Counted from the first letter of the stretch, positions 40,320-50,130 are shown. The stretch: 64,000 bases of DNA from Sphingobium aromaticiconvertens (GCF_037154075.1 NZ_JBANRJ010000001.1:4645501-4709500); one strand, 5' to 3'. Notes: generated by a model not told the origin, from the letters alone. Made by a program: numbers and translations.

Positions 40320-41696
40320 ATGCGTCGCATGATGACGGCCTTGATGGCTGCAACCGCCTTTTCGTCCACGGCACTGGCCAAGCCGCAGGCGACGCCCCCC
40401 GTCACACCCGTCGAAGCTGCTGCAACGCCCACCGGTCCCGCCAGCATGATCGCACCAAAGATTGCGCAGGACATGGAGGGGCTGATGACCCTCTATCGCG
40501 ACCTCCACGCCCATCCCGAATTATCGGAGCAGGAGGTCCAGACCGCCGCAAAACTGGCGAAGCGCTTGAAAGCCATGAAGTTCGACGTAACCGAGAAGGT
40601 CGGTGGCACCGGCGTCGTCGCGGTGATGGAAAATGGCAGCGGCCCGGTCGTGCTGATCCGCGCCGACATGGACGGCCTGCCCGTGGTCGAACAGACGGGT
40701 CTGGAGTTTGCATCCAAGGTGAAAGCCAAAACGCCCGAGGGCGTCGAAACGGGCGTGATGCACGCCTGCGGCCATGACACCCATATGACCGCCTTCATCG
40801 AGACGGCCAAGCTGCTGTCATCCATGAAGAAGGAGTGGAAAGGCACACTGGTCCTGATCCTCCAGCCCGCCGAAGAGGTGGGCCGGGGCGCACGACTGAT
40901 GCTGGAGGATGGGCTATATACCCGCTTCCCCCGCCCGACCCATGCGCTCGCCTTCCACGACGCGGCCAATCTGGAGGCCGGGAAGATCGGCTATACGCCG
41001 GGCTATACGCTGGCCAATGTCGATAGCGTCGACATCGTGGTGAAGGGCATGGGCGGGCACGGCGCCTATCCGCAGACGACGAAAGACCCGATCGTCATCG
41101 CCTCGCGCATCGTCGGCACGCTCCAGACGCTCGTCAGCAGGGAGCAGGACCCGCAGGACCCCGCCGTGGTGACGGTCGGCAGCTTTCTGGCCGGGGCCAA
41201 GCACAATATCATCCCAGACGAAGCAAAACTGTTGCTCACCGTCCGCAGCTATTCCGACGACACGCGCGCAAAGCTCATCAAGGGGATTGAGCGGGTCGCG
41301 CGGGGTGAAGCGATGGCCGCTGGCGTGCCCGACGACCGGATGCCGGTCGTGACCGTGAAGGACGAATTCACCCCCTCCACCTATAACCCGCCCGCCTTTG
41401 CCGAGCAGATGGCGACCGTCCTCAGAGGGCACTTCCCCGCCGACCGTGTCGTTCTGGCTCAGCCTGCCATGGGTGGCGAGGATTTCGGTCGCTTTTATCG
41501 CGCGGACAAGTCGATAAACAGCTTCATCTTCTGGGTCGGTGGCGTTCCCGCCGACGCCATGGCGAAGGCCGCCGCCGGGCAGACCTCCCTCCCTTCGCTC
41601 CACAGCCCCTTCTGGGCACCCGATGCGGAGAAGGTGATCTCGACCGCCAGCGAAGCCATGACCTTGCTGGCACTCGACATCATGAAGCGGCATTAG
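40320..41696 (+). CDS. M20-family amidohydrolase/peptidase, exported
   Basis: A 458-residue zinc hydrolase with a signal peptide (about 1-21, MRRMMTALMAATAFSSTALA). Metal-binding motifs are RADMDGLPV, HACGHDTHM and QPAEEVGRGA, with GGEDFGRF near the C-terminus. Relatives cleave N-acyl amino acids or hippurate-like amides. GGGAG lies ahead of the ATG. The physiological substrate is unknown. Confidence 0.9.
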   Translation: MRRMMTALMAATAFSSTALAKPQATPPVTPVEAAATPTGPASMIAPKIAQDMEGLMTLYRDLHAHPELSEQEVQTAAKLAKRLKAMKFDVTEKVGGTGVVAVMENGSGPVVLIRADMDGLPVVEQTGLEFASKVKAKTPEGVETGVMHACGHDTHMTAFIETAKLLSSMKKEWKGTLVLILQPAEEVGRGARLMLEDGLYTRFPRPTHALAFHDAANLEAGKIGYTPGYTLANVDSVDIVVKGMGGHGAYPQTTKDPIVIASRIVGTLQTLVSREQDPQDPAVVTVGSFLAGAKHNIIPDEAKLLLTVRSYSDDTRAKLIKGIERVARGEAMAAGVPDDRMPVVTVKDEFTPSTYNPPAFAEQMATVLRGHFPADRVVLAQPAMGGEDFGRFYRADKSINSFIFWVGGVPADAMAKAAAGQTSLPSLHSPFWAPDAEKVISTASEAMTLLALDIMKRH

Positions 41697-41793
41697 TCGC
41701 ATATCCGACTCGCCCTGCCCCAGTATCAGTTGCCTGAACGGCCCGTCGATTCTAGCCCCCGACGATTCAGGATTTCAGGGCAGGACAAGCAAC

Positions 41794-42189
41794 ATGGTTC
41801 GTACATTCGCAATGGCGCTGGCTGCATTGGCAGCGATCGGCTTCACCTCGACCGCGCAGGCCGAGGGCATCGGAGTCGAAGGCGGCTACAGCCGCGCCGA
41901 TGGGCATTGGGGCACGGAACTGGGCGCAGGCTATGCGCTGGGCGTAGGCGGTTTCAAGCTGACGCCCAGCGGCGGCGTCTTCCTGCGCGATGGCGGCACA
42001 CGCCTCTATGGACGGGTCGAGGCGACCTATACGATCCCCCTCTCGCTGACCCTGGGCGCTGGCGTGCGCGTCAGCGGCGACAATCTGCGCCCCTATGGCA
42101 CGGTCGCTATGCCCCTGATCCCGATGCTGAAGCTCAAAGGCAATGTCGGACCCAAATATTATGGGGTTGGCCTGACCTTCGGTTACTAA
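41794..42189 (+). CDS. Small exported beta-barrel-like protein
   Basis: A 131-residue protein with a signal peptide (1-23, ending TAQA) and alternating hydrophobic/polar strands rich in Gly and Tyr, ending YYGVGLTFGY with a terminal aromatic residue, as in outer-membrane barrels. About eight strands would fit. No specific family was recognised. Its 3' end overlaps the convergent nucleotidyltransferase gene by four bases. Confidence 0.75.
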   Translation: MVRTFAMALAALAAIGFTSTAQAEGIGVEGGYSRADGHWGTELGAGYALGVGGFKLTPSGGVFLRDGGTRLYGRVEATYTIPLSLTLGAGVRVSGDNLRPYGTVAMPLIPMLKLKGNVGPKYYGVGLTFGY

Positions 42190-43226
42190 GCGGGACGATG
42201 GCCCTTGCGCCATTTGGTGAACAAATGCCGCGCCAGCATCGCGGGCGGCATCCGCAACCAATGGGAGCGGACGAAGAAAGCGAAGCGGAGCAGCTTGTGC
42301 GTTTCCCGCCCCCAACCGTCACGCGCCAGCAGGCGGACAATAAAAAGCCTGTCACACTGTTTAAGCCGATAGTCCACGGTAATAGGCGAACTATAGGCTT
42401 TCACCGGCGTCCCATAAAGATGATATGCCAGCCGCAGAGCGCGCCAAACCGGCACTAAAAGACCGTGATACGCAGCCTCTTCAAACAGGCTGATATAGAA
42501 ATCCTCTTGCGCCGCGCCGAACTCGCAGCACAGGCTGTGAATATCCCACAGGTTGCGAAGCCCCCCGGCTAGATCGCCATCCGCCAGCATGTGCGCGGCG
42601 GCGTGGCAGACCATGTGTTCAGGCGACAGAATCAACAGCCCATCCGGCAGCGGCACAGCATCCGTGATCAGCGCCGCCGCATCAGGCGTCTGCCGCGCGG
42701 TCAACGGCAGGATCGTGTGATGCACATCGATCATCCGGTCGCGAGTCTTGTGGATCATCGGCGGCAGTTCATGCATCCACTGGCGATAATAGGCGTCGTC
42801 ATAAGGATCAGGCTTCACCCATTCCCATCCCGCCGCGAACAAAGCCGCCTCGACCGCATCCAGACTCTCGCGCGGCACCAATATGTCGAGGTCGCCGATG
42901 AAGCGCCCCTGCCCTGCCCGCAAATCCGCGGCCGCATAGGCCGTGCCCTTCAGCAGCACGACCGGCACGTCCAGATCCTTGAGCGCGGCGCGGGCGCGAT
43001 CCGCCTCCCACAAGGCCTGCTTCGCCTCCCGCGCCGCCTCGTCCAGCGCATCCGTGACGATGGGCTGTACCGCGTCCGGTAAGGCGCGATCGGCCATCCG
43101 CACCGCCAGCGTGCCGATCAGCCGCTCGCCCCGCGCTGCCGCGATCAGGCTATTCCACTGCGCCGCGTCCAGCCCCTCGACCGACGTCGGATCGCGCAGC
43201 GCGCACACGAGCAACCGCGCACTCAT
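42186..43226 (-). CDS. Nucleotidyltransferase family protein (HPr-rel-A cluster)
   Basis: A 346-residue protein of the NTP_transf_5 type. It has LLKGTAYAAADL (about 91-102) and the metal-binding GDLDILVP (111-118), followed by a long helical domain. It overlaps the HprK-related kinase gene by four bases. The trio of nucleotidyltransferase, HprK-related kinase and PqqD-like protein is a recurring, uncharacterised set in proteobacteria. It may modify a sugar, a peptide or a partner protein. Confidence 0.88.
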   Translation of the reverse strand: MSARLLVCALRDPTSVEGLDAAQWNSLIAAARGERLIGTLAVRMADRALPDAVQPIVTDALDEAAREAKQALWEADRARAALKDLDVPVVLLKGTAYAAADLRAGQGRFIGDLDILVPRESLDAVEAALFAAGWEWVKPDPYDDAYYRQWMHELPPMIHKTRDRMIDVHHTILPLTARQTPDAAALITDAVPLPDGLLILSPEHMVCHAAAHMLADGDLAGGLRNLWDIHSLCCEFGAAQEDFYISLFEEAAYHGLLVPVWRALRLAYHLYGTPVKAYSSPITVDYRLKQCDRLFIVRLLARDGWGRETHKLLRFAFFVRSHWLRMPPAMLARHLFTKWRKGHRPA

Positions 43227-44086
43227 GCCAGTTCTTCCCAAAGCTGCTCCACCAGCGCGATGGCGGCCTCTCCGCAAGGAAAGTCGATCGCCCGCGCCGG
43301 TACGTCGCCCACAAAACGCGTGAGCGCATCAAACCCCCGCTCCCCCAGCGCGACATAGTTGGTCGACGCCTGCGTCAACCGCATGAACGCCTCCCCCTGC
43401 CCAACGGGCCGCACCGCACGGTCATGGCCAAAACGCGGGAACAGCAGCAGCGCGGGCGCGCCGCCTTCGCCCATCCGGGCAACGGCATCCGCGCGCGGAA
43501 CAAGATGCCGAATATCCCCCTTCGCCGTGCCCTGCATCATCGGTCCCATGCGCGGCGCATCAACCTCCGCCTCCATCACCGCAATCGCGCTGTTCTTGAG
43601 CGAGACGAGGCGTGGGAAAGGAAAAATCTGGCCCGTCTCCATATCCAGCAGCGCAAATTCGTCGCCCATCAACCGCCAGCCCCGTTCGCCCAGCATCGCC
43701 GCCAGCGTAGACTTGCCCGACCCCGATTCGCCGGTCATCACCAGCACGCGCCCGTCCTTCTCCACACTCGACGCGTGGAGCAGCAGATGCCGCCGCCAAC
43801 CGAGTGCCATTTGCAGGTTCATCCCCATTTCCGCCGCCAGCAACCCATGCGCCAGACTCATCGGCGCGGCGTCCGCCAGACCATGATCGCCGGTGATGAA
43901 GATGGACGAGCGAACCCAGCGACGCAGGAACGCGGCCGGTTCCAGCCGCACCGTGAAATCCGCAACCCGCCCCGACGCGTCGGGATAGGCCGCATAAAGG
44001 CGCGCAAGCTGGGCGATCGGCTGGGACCAGGCCGAACCGATCCGAAAAGTCGCGGGGCCGATATTCAGGGTAAGGCTATGGGTCAC
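43223..44086 (-). CDS. HprK-related kinase A
   Basis: A 287-residue protein with the HPr kinase fold. Walker A is GESGSGKST (119-127), preceded by LLLHASSVEKDG and followed by GDEFALLDME, as in HPr kinase. It lacks the normal length and N-terminal domain of true HprK, and no PTS HPr gene is nearby. The target is unknown; the neighbouring small Tat-signal protein and the PqqD-like chaperone suggest a peptide substrate. Coupled by ATGA overlaps at both ends. Confidence 0.9.
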   Translation of the reverse strand: MTHSLTLNIGPATFRIGSAWSQPIAQLARLYAAYPDASGRVADFTVRLEPAAFLRRWVRSSIFITGDHGLADAAPMSLAHGLLAAEMGMNLQMALGWRRHLLLHASSVEKDGRVLVMTGESGSGKSTLAAMLGERGWRLMGDEFALLDMETGQIFPFPRLVSLKNSAIAVMEAEVDAPRMGPMMQGTAKGDIRHLVPRADAVARMGEGGAPALLLFPRFGHDRAVRPVGQGEAFMRLTQASTNYVALGERGFDALTRFVGDVPARAIDFPCGEAAIALVEQLWEELA

Positions 44087-44370
44087 AAGCGTCGCACCAG
44101 CCCCAACTGCGCCATCTCCTCCAGATGGCGTGCGATCGCTGCCTGCGCCGCATCAGGCGCACCCAGATCAAAGGATATAGCCAACCGTCCATGTACGGAC
44201 TCGGCATCCCCCGCCCCGTCTGCGCGCAGCGCGGCAAGGATTTCCGGCACGGGGCTGACAACCATGTGCGTCTGGCCCGAAGGACGATGATAAAGCAGCG
44301 TGATGTCGTCCAGCACCCGCTCGACAACCGCCTCTTCCGGTTCGGCAAGATAGCGATTCGATGCTGTCAT
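44083..44370 (-). CDS. HPr-rel-A system PqqD-like peptide chaperone
   Basis: A 95-residue PqqD-fold protein (ITLLYHRPSGQTHMVVSPVPEILAAL is the core). PqqD-type proteins bind leader peptides and present them to modifying enzymes. It overlaps the kinase gene by four bases. This makes the cluster resemble a peptide-modification (RiPP-like) system rather than sugar regulation. Confidence 0.88.
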   Translation of the reverse strand: MTASNRYLAEPEEAVVERVLDDITLLYHRPSGQTHMVVSPVPEILAALRADGAGDAESVHGRLAISFDLGAPDAAQAAIARHLEEMAQLGLVRRL

Positions 44371-44465
44371 GCGCTGGCTTCACCCCCTGTTGCCACACCC
44401 CCGTAATGCAAAGAGGTTAAGGCAGAGCCAAGCGTTGACGGCAAGCTTCGTAAAAAAAGGGGTCG

Positions 44466-44894
44466 TCAGCGCGGCATTTGCAGCGAGGCATAGCAGGTAA
44501 AGCCGCTGGTCCCCGACTGAAGGCGACGGATATAGTTGAGATAGGCCTGATTTTGCTCGTAACCCGTACCTGGCAACCGCCCACCGCGCAGCGCCTGCTT
44601 GACCTGTTCACCCGTAAAGGCACGACCTCCGCCGGGGAAAGCACCTTGCGTGCCGGGCGGCACGACCCTGCCATCGGGCGCGACATAGGCGCTGCCGCGA
44701 CCGGGATCGGGCACGGGGATCGAGCAGTTGAGGACGGACGCAGCCGTGCTGGCCAGTGCCGGACGGATCGACACGATCGCCGACGCCGCAACCGCACCAC
44801 CCATCAACAATTGGCGACGCGACGTGACAACATTATCGGGGATGATGCCGTCGACCGTTTCCGGTACTTCTTGTTCGGGCCTGTCTTCACTCAT
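44466..44894 (-). CDS. Tat-signal small protein next to HPr-rel-A genes, candidate substrate
   Basis: A 142-residue protein. Residues 1-24 form a polar acidic leader, 25-49 a Tat-like signal (SRRQLLMGGAVAASAIVSI, cut near PALA). The mature part of about 93 residues is rich in Gly and Pro, has Cys57 and Cys134, and ends SGTSGFTCYASLQMPR. No known family was recognised. It lies 95 bases upstream of the PqqD-like gene on the same strand, so it could be the protein the chaperone and kinase act on (inference). The start is clear of the divergent phoR gene. Confidence 0.72.
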   Translation of the reverse strand: MSEDRPEQEVPETVDGIIPDNVVTSRRQLLMGGAVAASAIVSIRPALASTAASVLNCSIPVPDPGRGSAYVAPDGRVVPPGTQGAFPGGGRAFTGEQVKQALRGGRLPGTGYEQNQAYLNYIRRLQSGTSGFTCYASLQMPR

Positions 44895-44993
44895 CTGACT
44901 ATGATCCGACAACCTGCTTGCCAAAGCGTAAAGCACGCCCTCATCTATGCCCGCTTGTTGCAGCAAAGCGGCGAATAATCCAGCGCGGTAACC

Positions 44994-46253
44994 ATGAATC
45001 GACTGACGACTGCCCAAATCACCTGGTCGCTTGGCCTGCTTTTGCTGTGCACGGGAACCGCACTGCTGACGGGCGCGGCGATTCACGCCATCGCCCTGCC
45101 CGTTCTGGCGGGGCTGGGCATATTGACCATCGCGGCCTTCGGCAATGCAGGCCCGAACGAACCGGCAATGACCGCGCAGGAGCCATCGGACCTGCTCGAC
45201 GATCCCGCTTTCGCCAGCATGTTGGAGGGGATTGGCGATCCCCTGATGGTCATCGAGCGCGGCCGGATCGTGCGCGCCAATCAGGGAGCCTTGCGCCTGC
45301 TGGGCGCTCATATCGTGGGGGAAGATGCCCGCATCGCCATCCGCCACCCTGCCGCCGCCGAACGGCTGGCGAGCAATGCACCGATGGCCGAACCCTATGC
45401 GATCGAGCTGGTGGGCCTGGGCACGCGCGACCAGCGCTGGCGGATGCGGGTCGCGCCCTTGCCGTCCGCCGCGATTCAGGACGCCCGGCGCATGGTTCAC
45501 CTCGTCAACCGCTCCAGCGCCTATGCGGCCGAGCGGATGCGCGTCGATTTCGTCGCCAATGCAAGCCACGAACTGCGCACCCCATTGGCAGGGATATTGG
45601 GCTTCATCGAGACATTGGCCGATCCGGAACTGGGCAAGGATGATGAAACCCGCAACCGCTTCCTGAAGATCATGGATGGCGAAGCGCGCCGGATGCAGCG
45701 GCTGGTGGACGACCTGATGTCCCTTTCCCGCATCGAGGCGGAGAAATATCGCGCACCCGACACCGCCGTCGACCTGTCGGAGCTTCTGGCCGAGGTGGTA
45801 GGCGTTTTCAGGTCCAGCCACGGCGATCGCGGGCGCGAAGTGGAGATGGAGATCGAGCCGGGCCTGCCCATCGTGCAGGGCGATCGCGCCCAATTGTCGC
45901 AGTTGCTGCACAACCTCATCGGCAATTCGGCCAAATATGGTCGCCCCGGCACACCCATCAGCGTGCGGCTGATCGGCGGGCCGACCGGCATGGCCCGACT
46001 GACGGTCGCGGACGAAGGCGAAGGGATTGGTCCCGATCATCTGCCCCGCCTTACCGAGCGATTCTATCGCGTCGATTCGGGCCGCAGCCGCGCAATGGGC
46101 GGCACGGGCCTTGGCCTTGCCATCGTCAAACATATCGTGGAACGGCATCGCGGACGGCTGGATATCGCCAGCACATTGGGCAAGGGAACGACGATCACCG
46201 TCCTCGTTCCGCTTGCCCAGGCGACAGAAGTGGATGCAAAACAGGACGTATAA
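44994..46253 (+). CDS. phoR: Phosphate regulon sensor kinase PhoR
   Basis: A 419-residue histidine kinase with two N-terminal membrane helices (about 10-50), a PAS-like domain (about 70-165), a dimerisation domain with His192 (ANASHELRTPLAG) and an ATPase domain (NLIGNSAKYG, GEGIGPDHLPRLTERFYRVD, GGTGLGLAIVKHI). It senses phosphate status through PstSCAB and PhoU and phosphorylates PhoB. It opens the pho-pst gene run. Confidence 0.93.
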   Translation: MNRLTTAQITWSLGLLLLCTGTALLTGAAIHAIALPVLAGLGILTIAAFGNAGPNEPAMTAQEPSDLLDDPAFASMLEGIGDPLMVIERGRIVRANQGALRLLGAHIVGEDARIAIRHPAAAERLASNAPMAEPYAIELVGLGTRDQRWRMRVAPLPSAAIQDARRMVHLVNRSSAYAAERMRVDFVANASHELRTPLAGILGFIETLADPELGKDDETRNRFLKIMDGEARRMQRLVDDLMSLSRIEAEKYRAPDTAVDLSELLAEVVGVFRSSHGDRGREVEMEIEPGLPIVQGDRAQLSQLLHNLIGNSAKYGRPGTPISVRLIGGPTGMARLTVADEGEGIGPDHLPRLTERFYRVDSGRSRAMGGTGLGLAIVKHIVERHRGRLDIASTLGKGTTITVLVPLAQATEVDAKQDV

Positions 46254-46272
46254 AAACGTGCCGTCGGGAATC

Positions 46273-46301
46273 GTGTCATCAAACTGCAACCTCAATGTCA
46301 C
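46273..46301 (+). promoter_or_regulatory. Pho box upstream of pstS
   Basis: GTGTCAT (46273), CTGCAAC (46284) and ATGTCAC (46295) repeat every 11 bases, matching the tandem CTGTCAT-type half-sites bound by PhoB. The block ends 86 bases before the pstS start. Confidence 0.7.
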
Positions 46302-46387
46302 AAAGGCGCGGTGAAGCATGGTTAGGTCGCAAACCCAAGGGGGCAGCGACCAGCGAATCGCCGCCATGTCATTGATGGAGGTTTTCC

Positions 46388-47458
46388 GTGAAGCAGTTCG
46401 CCAGCCTGGCCGTATCGGCCCCCACCCTTCTTGCCGCCCTTCTTGCCCTTTCCGCCTGCGGTGATCAGGCTGGCGGCGGCGCAGCAGGCGGAACCCGTGA
46501 CCAGATCCGCGCGGTCGGATCCTCCACCGTCTATCCCTTCGCCACAGCGGTCGCCGAACTGTTCGTTCAGGGCAATCCCGGCATGAAGTCGCCCATCATC
46601 GAATCCACCGGCACCGGCGGCGGCATGAAGCTGTTCTGTGCGGGCGTCGGCGCCCAGCATCCCGACATCGCCAACGCGTCGCGCCGGATGAAGAAGGCCG
46701 AGTTCGACCAGTGCCAGGCCAATGGCGTCAAGGACATCATCGAGGTGCAGATCGGCGTCGACGGCCTCGCTTTTGCCGAATCGAACAAGGGCCCCGGCCT
46801 CAAGCTGACGCCCTTGATCGTCTACAAGGCGCTGGCCGCCACTCCGTTTGGCAAGGGTCCGAACAAGACGCAGACCTGGAAGGATGTCGACCCCAGCCTG
46901 CCCGCCATCACCATCTCCGTCTTTGGCCCGCCGTCCACCAGCGGCACCCGCGATTCGCTCGCCGAACTGATTCTGACCAAGGGGTGCGAGAGTGATCCGG
47001 CGATGAAGGCGCTCAAGGAAAAGAATGAGGACGAGTTCAAGGCCACCTGCACCCGCGTGCGTGAAGACGGCAAATATGTGGACTCGGGCGAGAATGACAA
47101 TCTGATCGTCCAGAAGCTGGGCGCCAATCCCAATGCAGTCGGCGTCTTCGGCTACAGCTTCCTTGAAGAGAATAAGGACAGCCTGAAGGATATTCCGATC
47201 AATGGGGTAGAGGCGACGTACGAAACCGTCTCGACCGGCCAATATCCGGGCGCGCGTCCGCTGTATCTCTATGTGAAGAAGGCGCATTTGGCCGCGATCC
47301 CCGGTCTTCAGAATTACATGAACGCCTTCAGCACCAACTGGAACCCCGACGGCATACTGACCAAGCGCGGCATGGTCGCCGCGCCGGAGGCTGCCCGCAC
47401 GGCCAGCGCAGAGGTCGTCAAGACGCTCACGCCCCTCGACGGTTCGGCGCTGAAGTAA
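46388..47458 (+). CDS. pstS: Phosphate-binding protein PstS
   Basis: A 356-residue lipoprotein (lipobox LSAC) that binds phosphate in the periplasm. The segments RAVGSSTVYPFATAVAELF and ESTGTGGGMKLFCAG form the binding loop, and FGPPSTSGTRDSLAEL a second loop. GTG start with GGAGG upstream. First gene behind the Pho box. Confidence 0.95.
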   Translation: MKQFASLAVSAPTLLAALLALSACGDQAGGGAAGGTRDQIRAVGSSTVYPFATAVAELFVQGNPGMKSPIIESTGTGGGMKLFCAGVGAQHPDIANASRRMKKAEFDQCQANGVKDIIEVQIGVDGLAFAESNKGPGLKLTPLIVYKALAATPFGKGPNKTQTWKDVDPSLPAITISVFGPPSTSGTRDSLAELILTKGCESDPAMKALKEKNEDEFKATCTRVREDGKYVDSGENDNLIVQKLGANPNAVGVFGYSFLEENKDSLKDIPINGVEATYETVSTGQYPGARPLYLYVKKAHLAAIPGLQNYMNAFSTNWNPDGILTKRGMVAAPEAARTASAEVVKTLTPLDGSALK

Positions 47459-47468
47459 GCGACGGAGC

Positions 47469-48866
47469 ATGACCGGACCCGCCATATTGCTGCTGCTTGC
47501 TGGCCTGGGCGCAATCGCCTGGGTTAGCGGTCGCGCCCGCGCCCTGCGCCTGAAAGCCAGCGTGCAGGCGCAGGGTACGCAGCGCGCGCCCCTGCACAGC
47601 CTGCCCGGCTATCATGGCTGGTATGTCGCGCTGTGGACGGTCGTCCCGGCCTTCCTGTTCCTGGCCGTCTGGGCCAATGTCACCCCTGCGCTGGTGACGG
47701 GGGCAGTGCTGGACAGCCCGGCTGCACAGAGCCTGCCCAGCGACGCTTTCTCGCGCGGGGCCATATTGGGTGAGGCGCGCGCCGTGGCCAGCGGTTCGCA
47801 GGCAGCCGTGTTCAACCCGTTGTCGCAGGCGCTGGTCGAACCCTATCGGGCCGCGACCAGCCGCTACGGGATAGCGGGCGCCATCCTCGCAGCCGTATTG
47901 GCCTTTGCGGGCGGCGCCTACGCTTTCACCCGTATCCGTCCCGATTTCCGGGCGCGCACGCGGGTCGAGCGGCTGGTCATGGCCGTGCTGCTGCTTGCTT
48001 CTCTGATCGCGATCATCACGACGCTGGGCATTGTCGCCTCGCTCCTGTGGGAATCGCTCCGCTTCTTCTCGATGGTCAATCCCATCGACTTCCTGTTCGG
48101 CACCAAATGGAGCCCGCAGTCCGCCGCGCTCGGCTACGGCAATGACGATGCGTTCGGCGCGGTGCCGCTCTTCTGGGGCACGATCTTCATCGGCGCGATC
48201 ATCGCCATGATCGTCGCCATTCCGCTGGGCCTGATGAGCGCCATCTACCTTACCCAATATGCCCAGCCATCCGTCCGCAAATGGATGAAGCCGATCCTTG
48301 AGGTGCTCGCGGGCGTGCCCACGGTCGTCTATGGCTATTTCGCCGCGCTGACGATCGCGCCTGCCCTGCGCGACTTTGCGGTGTCGATCGGCATCCACAG
48401 CGCCAGTTCGGAAAGCGCGCTGGCCGCAGGTCTTGTCATGGGCGTGATGATCATTCCCTTCGTCTCCTCGATGGCCGATGACAGCATCGCCGCCGTGCCG
48501 CAGTCGATGCGCGACGGCAGTCTGGCGATGGGCGCGACCACCAGCGAGACGATCCGCAAGGTGTTGATCCCCGCCGCCCTTCCCGGTGTCGTCGGCGGCG
48601 TGTTGCTGGCCGTCAGCCGTGCGATCGGCGAGACGATGATCGTGGTGATGGCCGCGGGCCTTGCCGCCAACCTGACCGCCAATCCCTTTGCCAGCGTGAC
48701 GACAGTGACGACCCAGATCGTCCAGTTGCTGACCGGCGATCAGGAGTTTGACAGCGCCAAGACGCTGGCCGCCTTTGCCCTTGGGCTGGTCCTCTTCATC
48801 GTCACCCTGCTGCTCAACATCGTGGCCCTGCGGGTCGTGAAAAAATATCGCGAGGCCTACGAATGA
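47469..48866 (+). CDS. pstC: Phosphate ABC transporter permease PstC
   Basis: A 465-residue permease, longer than the about 320 residues of E. coli PstC because of an extra N-terminal membrane/periplasmic region (about 1-160). The permease core carries the EAA-type loop (VPQSMRDGSLAMGATTSETIRKVLIPAALPG). The extended form is usual in alphaproteobacteria. Its stop overlaps pstA. Confidence 0.93.
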   Translation: MTGPAILLLLAGLGAIAWVSGRARALRLKASVQAQGTQRAPLHSLPGYHGWYVALWTVVPAFLFLAVWANVTPALVTGAVLDSPAAQSLPSDAFSRGAILGEARAVASGSQAAVFNPLSQALVEPYRAATSRYGIAGAILAAVLAFAGGAYAFTRIRPDFRARTRVERLVMAVLLLASLIAIITTLGIVASLLWESLRFFSMVNPIDFLFGTKWSPQSAALGYGNDDAFGAVPLFWGTIFIGAIIAMIVAIPLGLMSAIYLTQYAQPSVRKWMKPILEVLAGVPTVVYGYFAALTIAPALRDFAVSIGIHSASSESALAAGLVMGVMIIPFVSSMADDSIAAVPQSMRDGSLAMGATTSETIRKVLIPAALPGVVGGVLLAVSRAIGETMIVVMAAGLAANLTANPFASVTTVTTQIVQLLTGDQEFDSAKTLAAFALGLVLFIVTLLLNIVALRVVKKYREAYE

Positions 48867-50122
48867 CCGCGCCCCTCCCCTTCCCCAAAAGGCTCCCCAC
48901 CGACTGGAAATCGGATGCGATGCAGAAACGCATCGCCCGCCGCTATGCATCGGAACGCCGGTTCAAGGCGTTCGGCATGGCTGCCGTGCTGGTCAGCGCC
49001 GCTTTCCTCGCCTTCCTGCTCTTCTCGATGATGGGCAACGGCCTGCGCGGCTTCACCCGGACAGAGATCGCGCTGAAGATCGACTTCCCGACGTCGCCGC
49101 TATTGCTGGACCCCGCCACGATCAGCGATCATGCGCTGGCCAACGCCAACCTGCCGATGGTGACAAGTCAGGCGGCCCAGAAACTGCTGGGCAAGGACGC
49201 CGACGCGCTCCTCTCACCCAATGCCTGGTTGTCGATCCGCGACGCGATCAAGGCCGACCCGACGATCCTCAGCCGGGTCGCCACGATCTCCGTACCCGCC
49301 TCGACCGGCCTCGACCTTGCCGCCAAGAGCACGGGATCGCCGGACAATGAAGCCGCCTATCAGCGGCTGAAGACAGAAGGCCTTGTCTCCACCGGCTTCA
49401 ACAGCACCTTCCTGACGTCGAGCGACGGCACCGATCCAACCCAGGTCGGCATCTGGGGGGCGTTCAAGGGGTCGCTGCTGACCATGCTGGTGACGCTGAT
49501 CCTCAGCTTCCCGGTCGGCGTCGCCACGGCGCTTTATCTTGAGGAATATGCGCGCAAGAATTGGCTGACCGACATTATCGAAGTGTCGATCAACAATCTC
49601 GCCGCCGTCCCCTCGATCATCTTCGGCCTGCTGGGCCTGTCGATCTTCCTCAACCTGCTGCACCTCCCTCGATCAGCGGCGCTGGTCGGCGGCCTGACGC
49701 TGGCGCTGATGACGATGCCGGTCATCGTCATCGCCGGGCGCAACGCGATCAAGGCGGTGCCGCCCAGCATCCGCGACGCCGCGCTTGGCGTGGGCGCTTC
49801 CCCGGTGCAGGTCGTGTTCCACCATGTCCTGCCGCTGGCCCTGCCCGGCATCCTGACCGGCACCATCATCGGCATGGCCCGCGCGCTGGGCGAAACAGCG
49901 CCGCTGCTGATGATCGGCATGCGCGCCTTCATCGCCACTCCACCCGGCGGCGTGACCGATCCGGCGACCGTGTTGCCGGTGCAAATCTACCTCTGGTCCG
50001 ATGAAGTCTCCAAGGGCTTCGTCGAAAAGACCTCGGCCGCGATCATCGTTTTGCTGGTCTTCCTGCTCGCGATGAACGGCCTCGCCATCTATCTACGCAA
50101 CAAGTTTGAAAAACGGTGGTAG
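48863..50122 (+). CDS. pstA: Phosphate ABC transporter permease PstA
   Basis: A 419-residue permease with a long periplasmic insert between the first helix (about 35-60) and the permease core, which begins near residue 190. The EAA loop reads [31 protein letters not shown]. It overlaps pstC by four bases and pstB by a few bases. Confidence 0.93.
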   Translation: MTAPLPFPKRLPTDWKSDAMQKRIARRYASERRFKAFGMAAVLVSAAFLAFLLFSMMGNGLRGFTRTEIALKIDFPTSPLLLDPATISDHALANANLPMVTSQAAQKLLGKDADALLSPNAWLSIRDAIKADPTILSRVATISVPASTGLDLAAKSTGSPDNEAAYQRLKTEGLVSTGFNSTFLTSSDGTDPTQVGIWGAFKGSLLTMLVTLILSFPVGVATALYLEEYARKNWLTDIIEVSINNLAAVPSIIFGLLGLSIFLNLLHLPRSAALVGGLTLALMTMPVIVIAGRNAIKAVPPSIRDAALGVGASPVQVVFHHVLPLALPGILTGTIIGMARALGETAPLLMIGMRAFIATPPGGVTDPATVLPVQIYLWSDEVSKGFVEKTSAAIIVLLVFLLAMNGLAIYLRNKFEKRW

Positions 50123-50130
50123 ACGCCTCA

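Noticed and set aside
43223..44086. True HPr kinase/phosphorylase of a PTS
   Set aside because: The protein lacks the standard HprK N-terminal domain and no HPr or PTS gene is nearby; the PqqD-like and nucleotidyltransferase neighbours place it in the HPr-rel-A group.
44466..46367. 633-residue minus-strand frame opposite phoR
   Set aside because: Only its last 142 residues form a sensible protein; the rest is the antisense shadow of phoR in high-GC DNA.
47427..48950. 507-residue minus-strand frame opposite pstC
   Set aside because: Rich in His, Asp, Arg and Gln without a domain pattern, typical of an antisense frame; pstC on the plus strand is certain.
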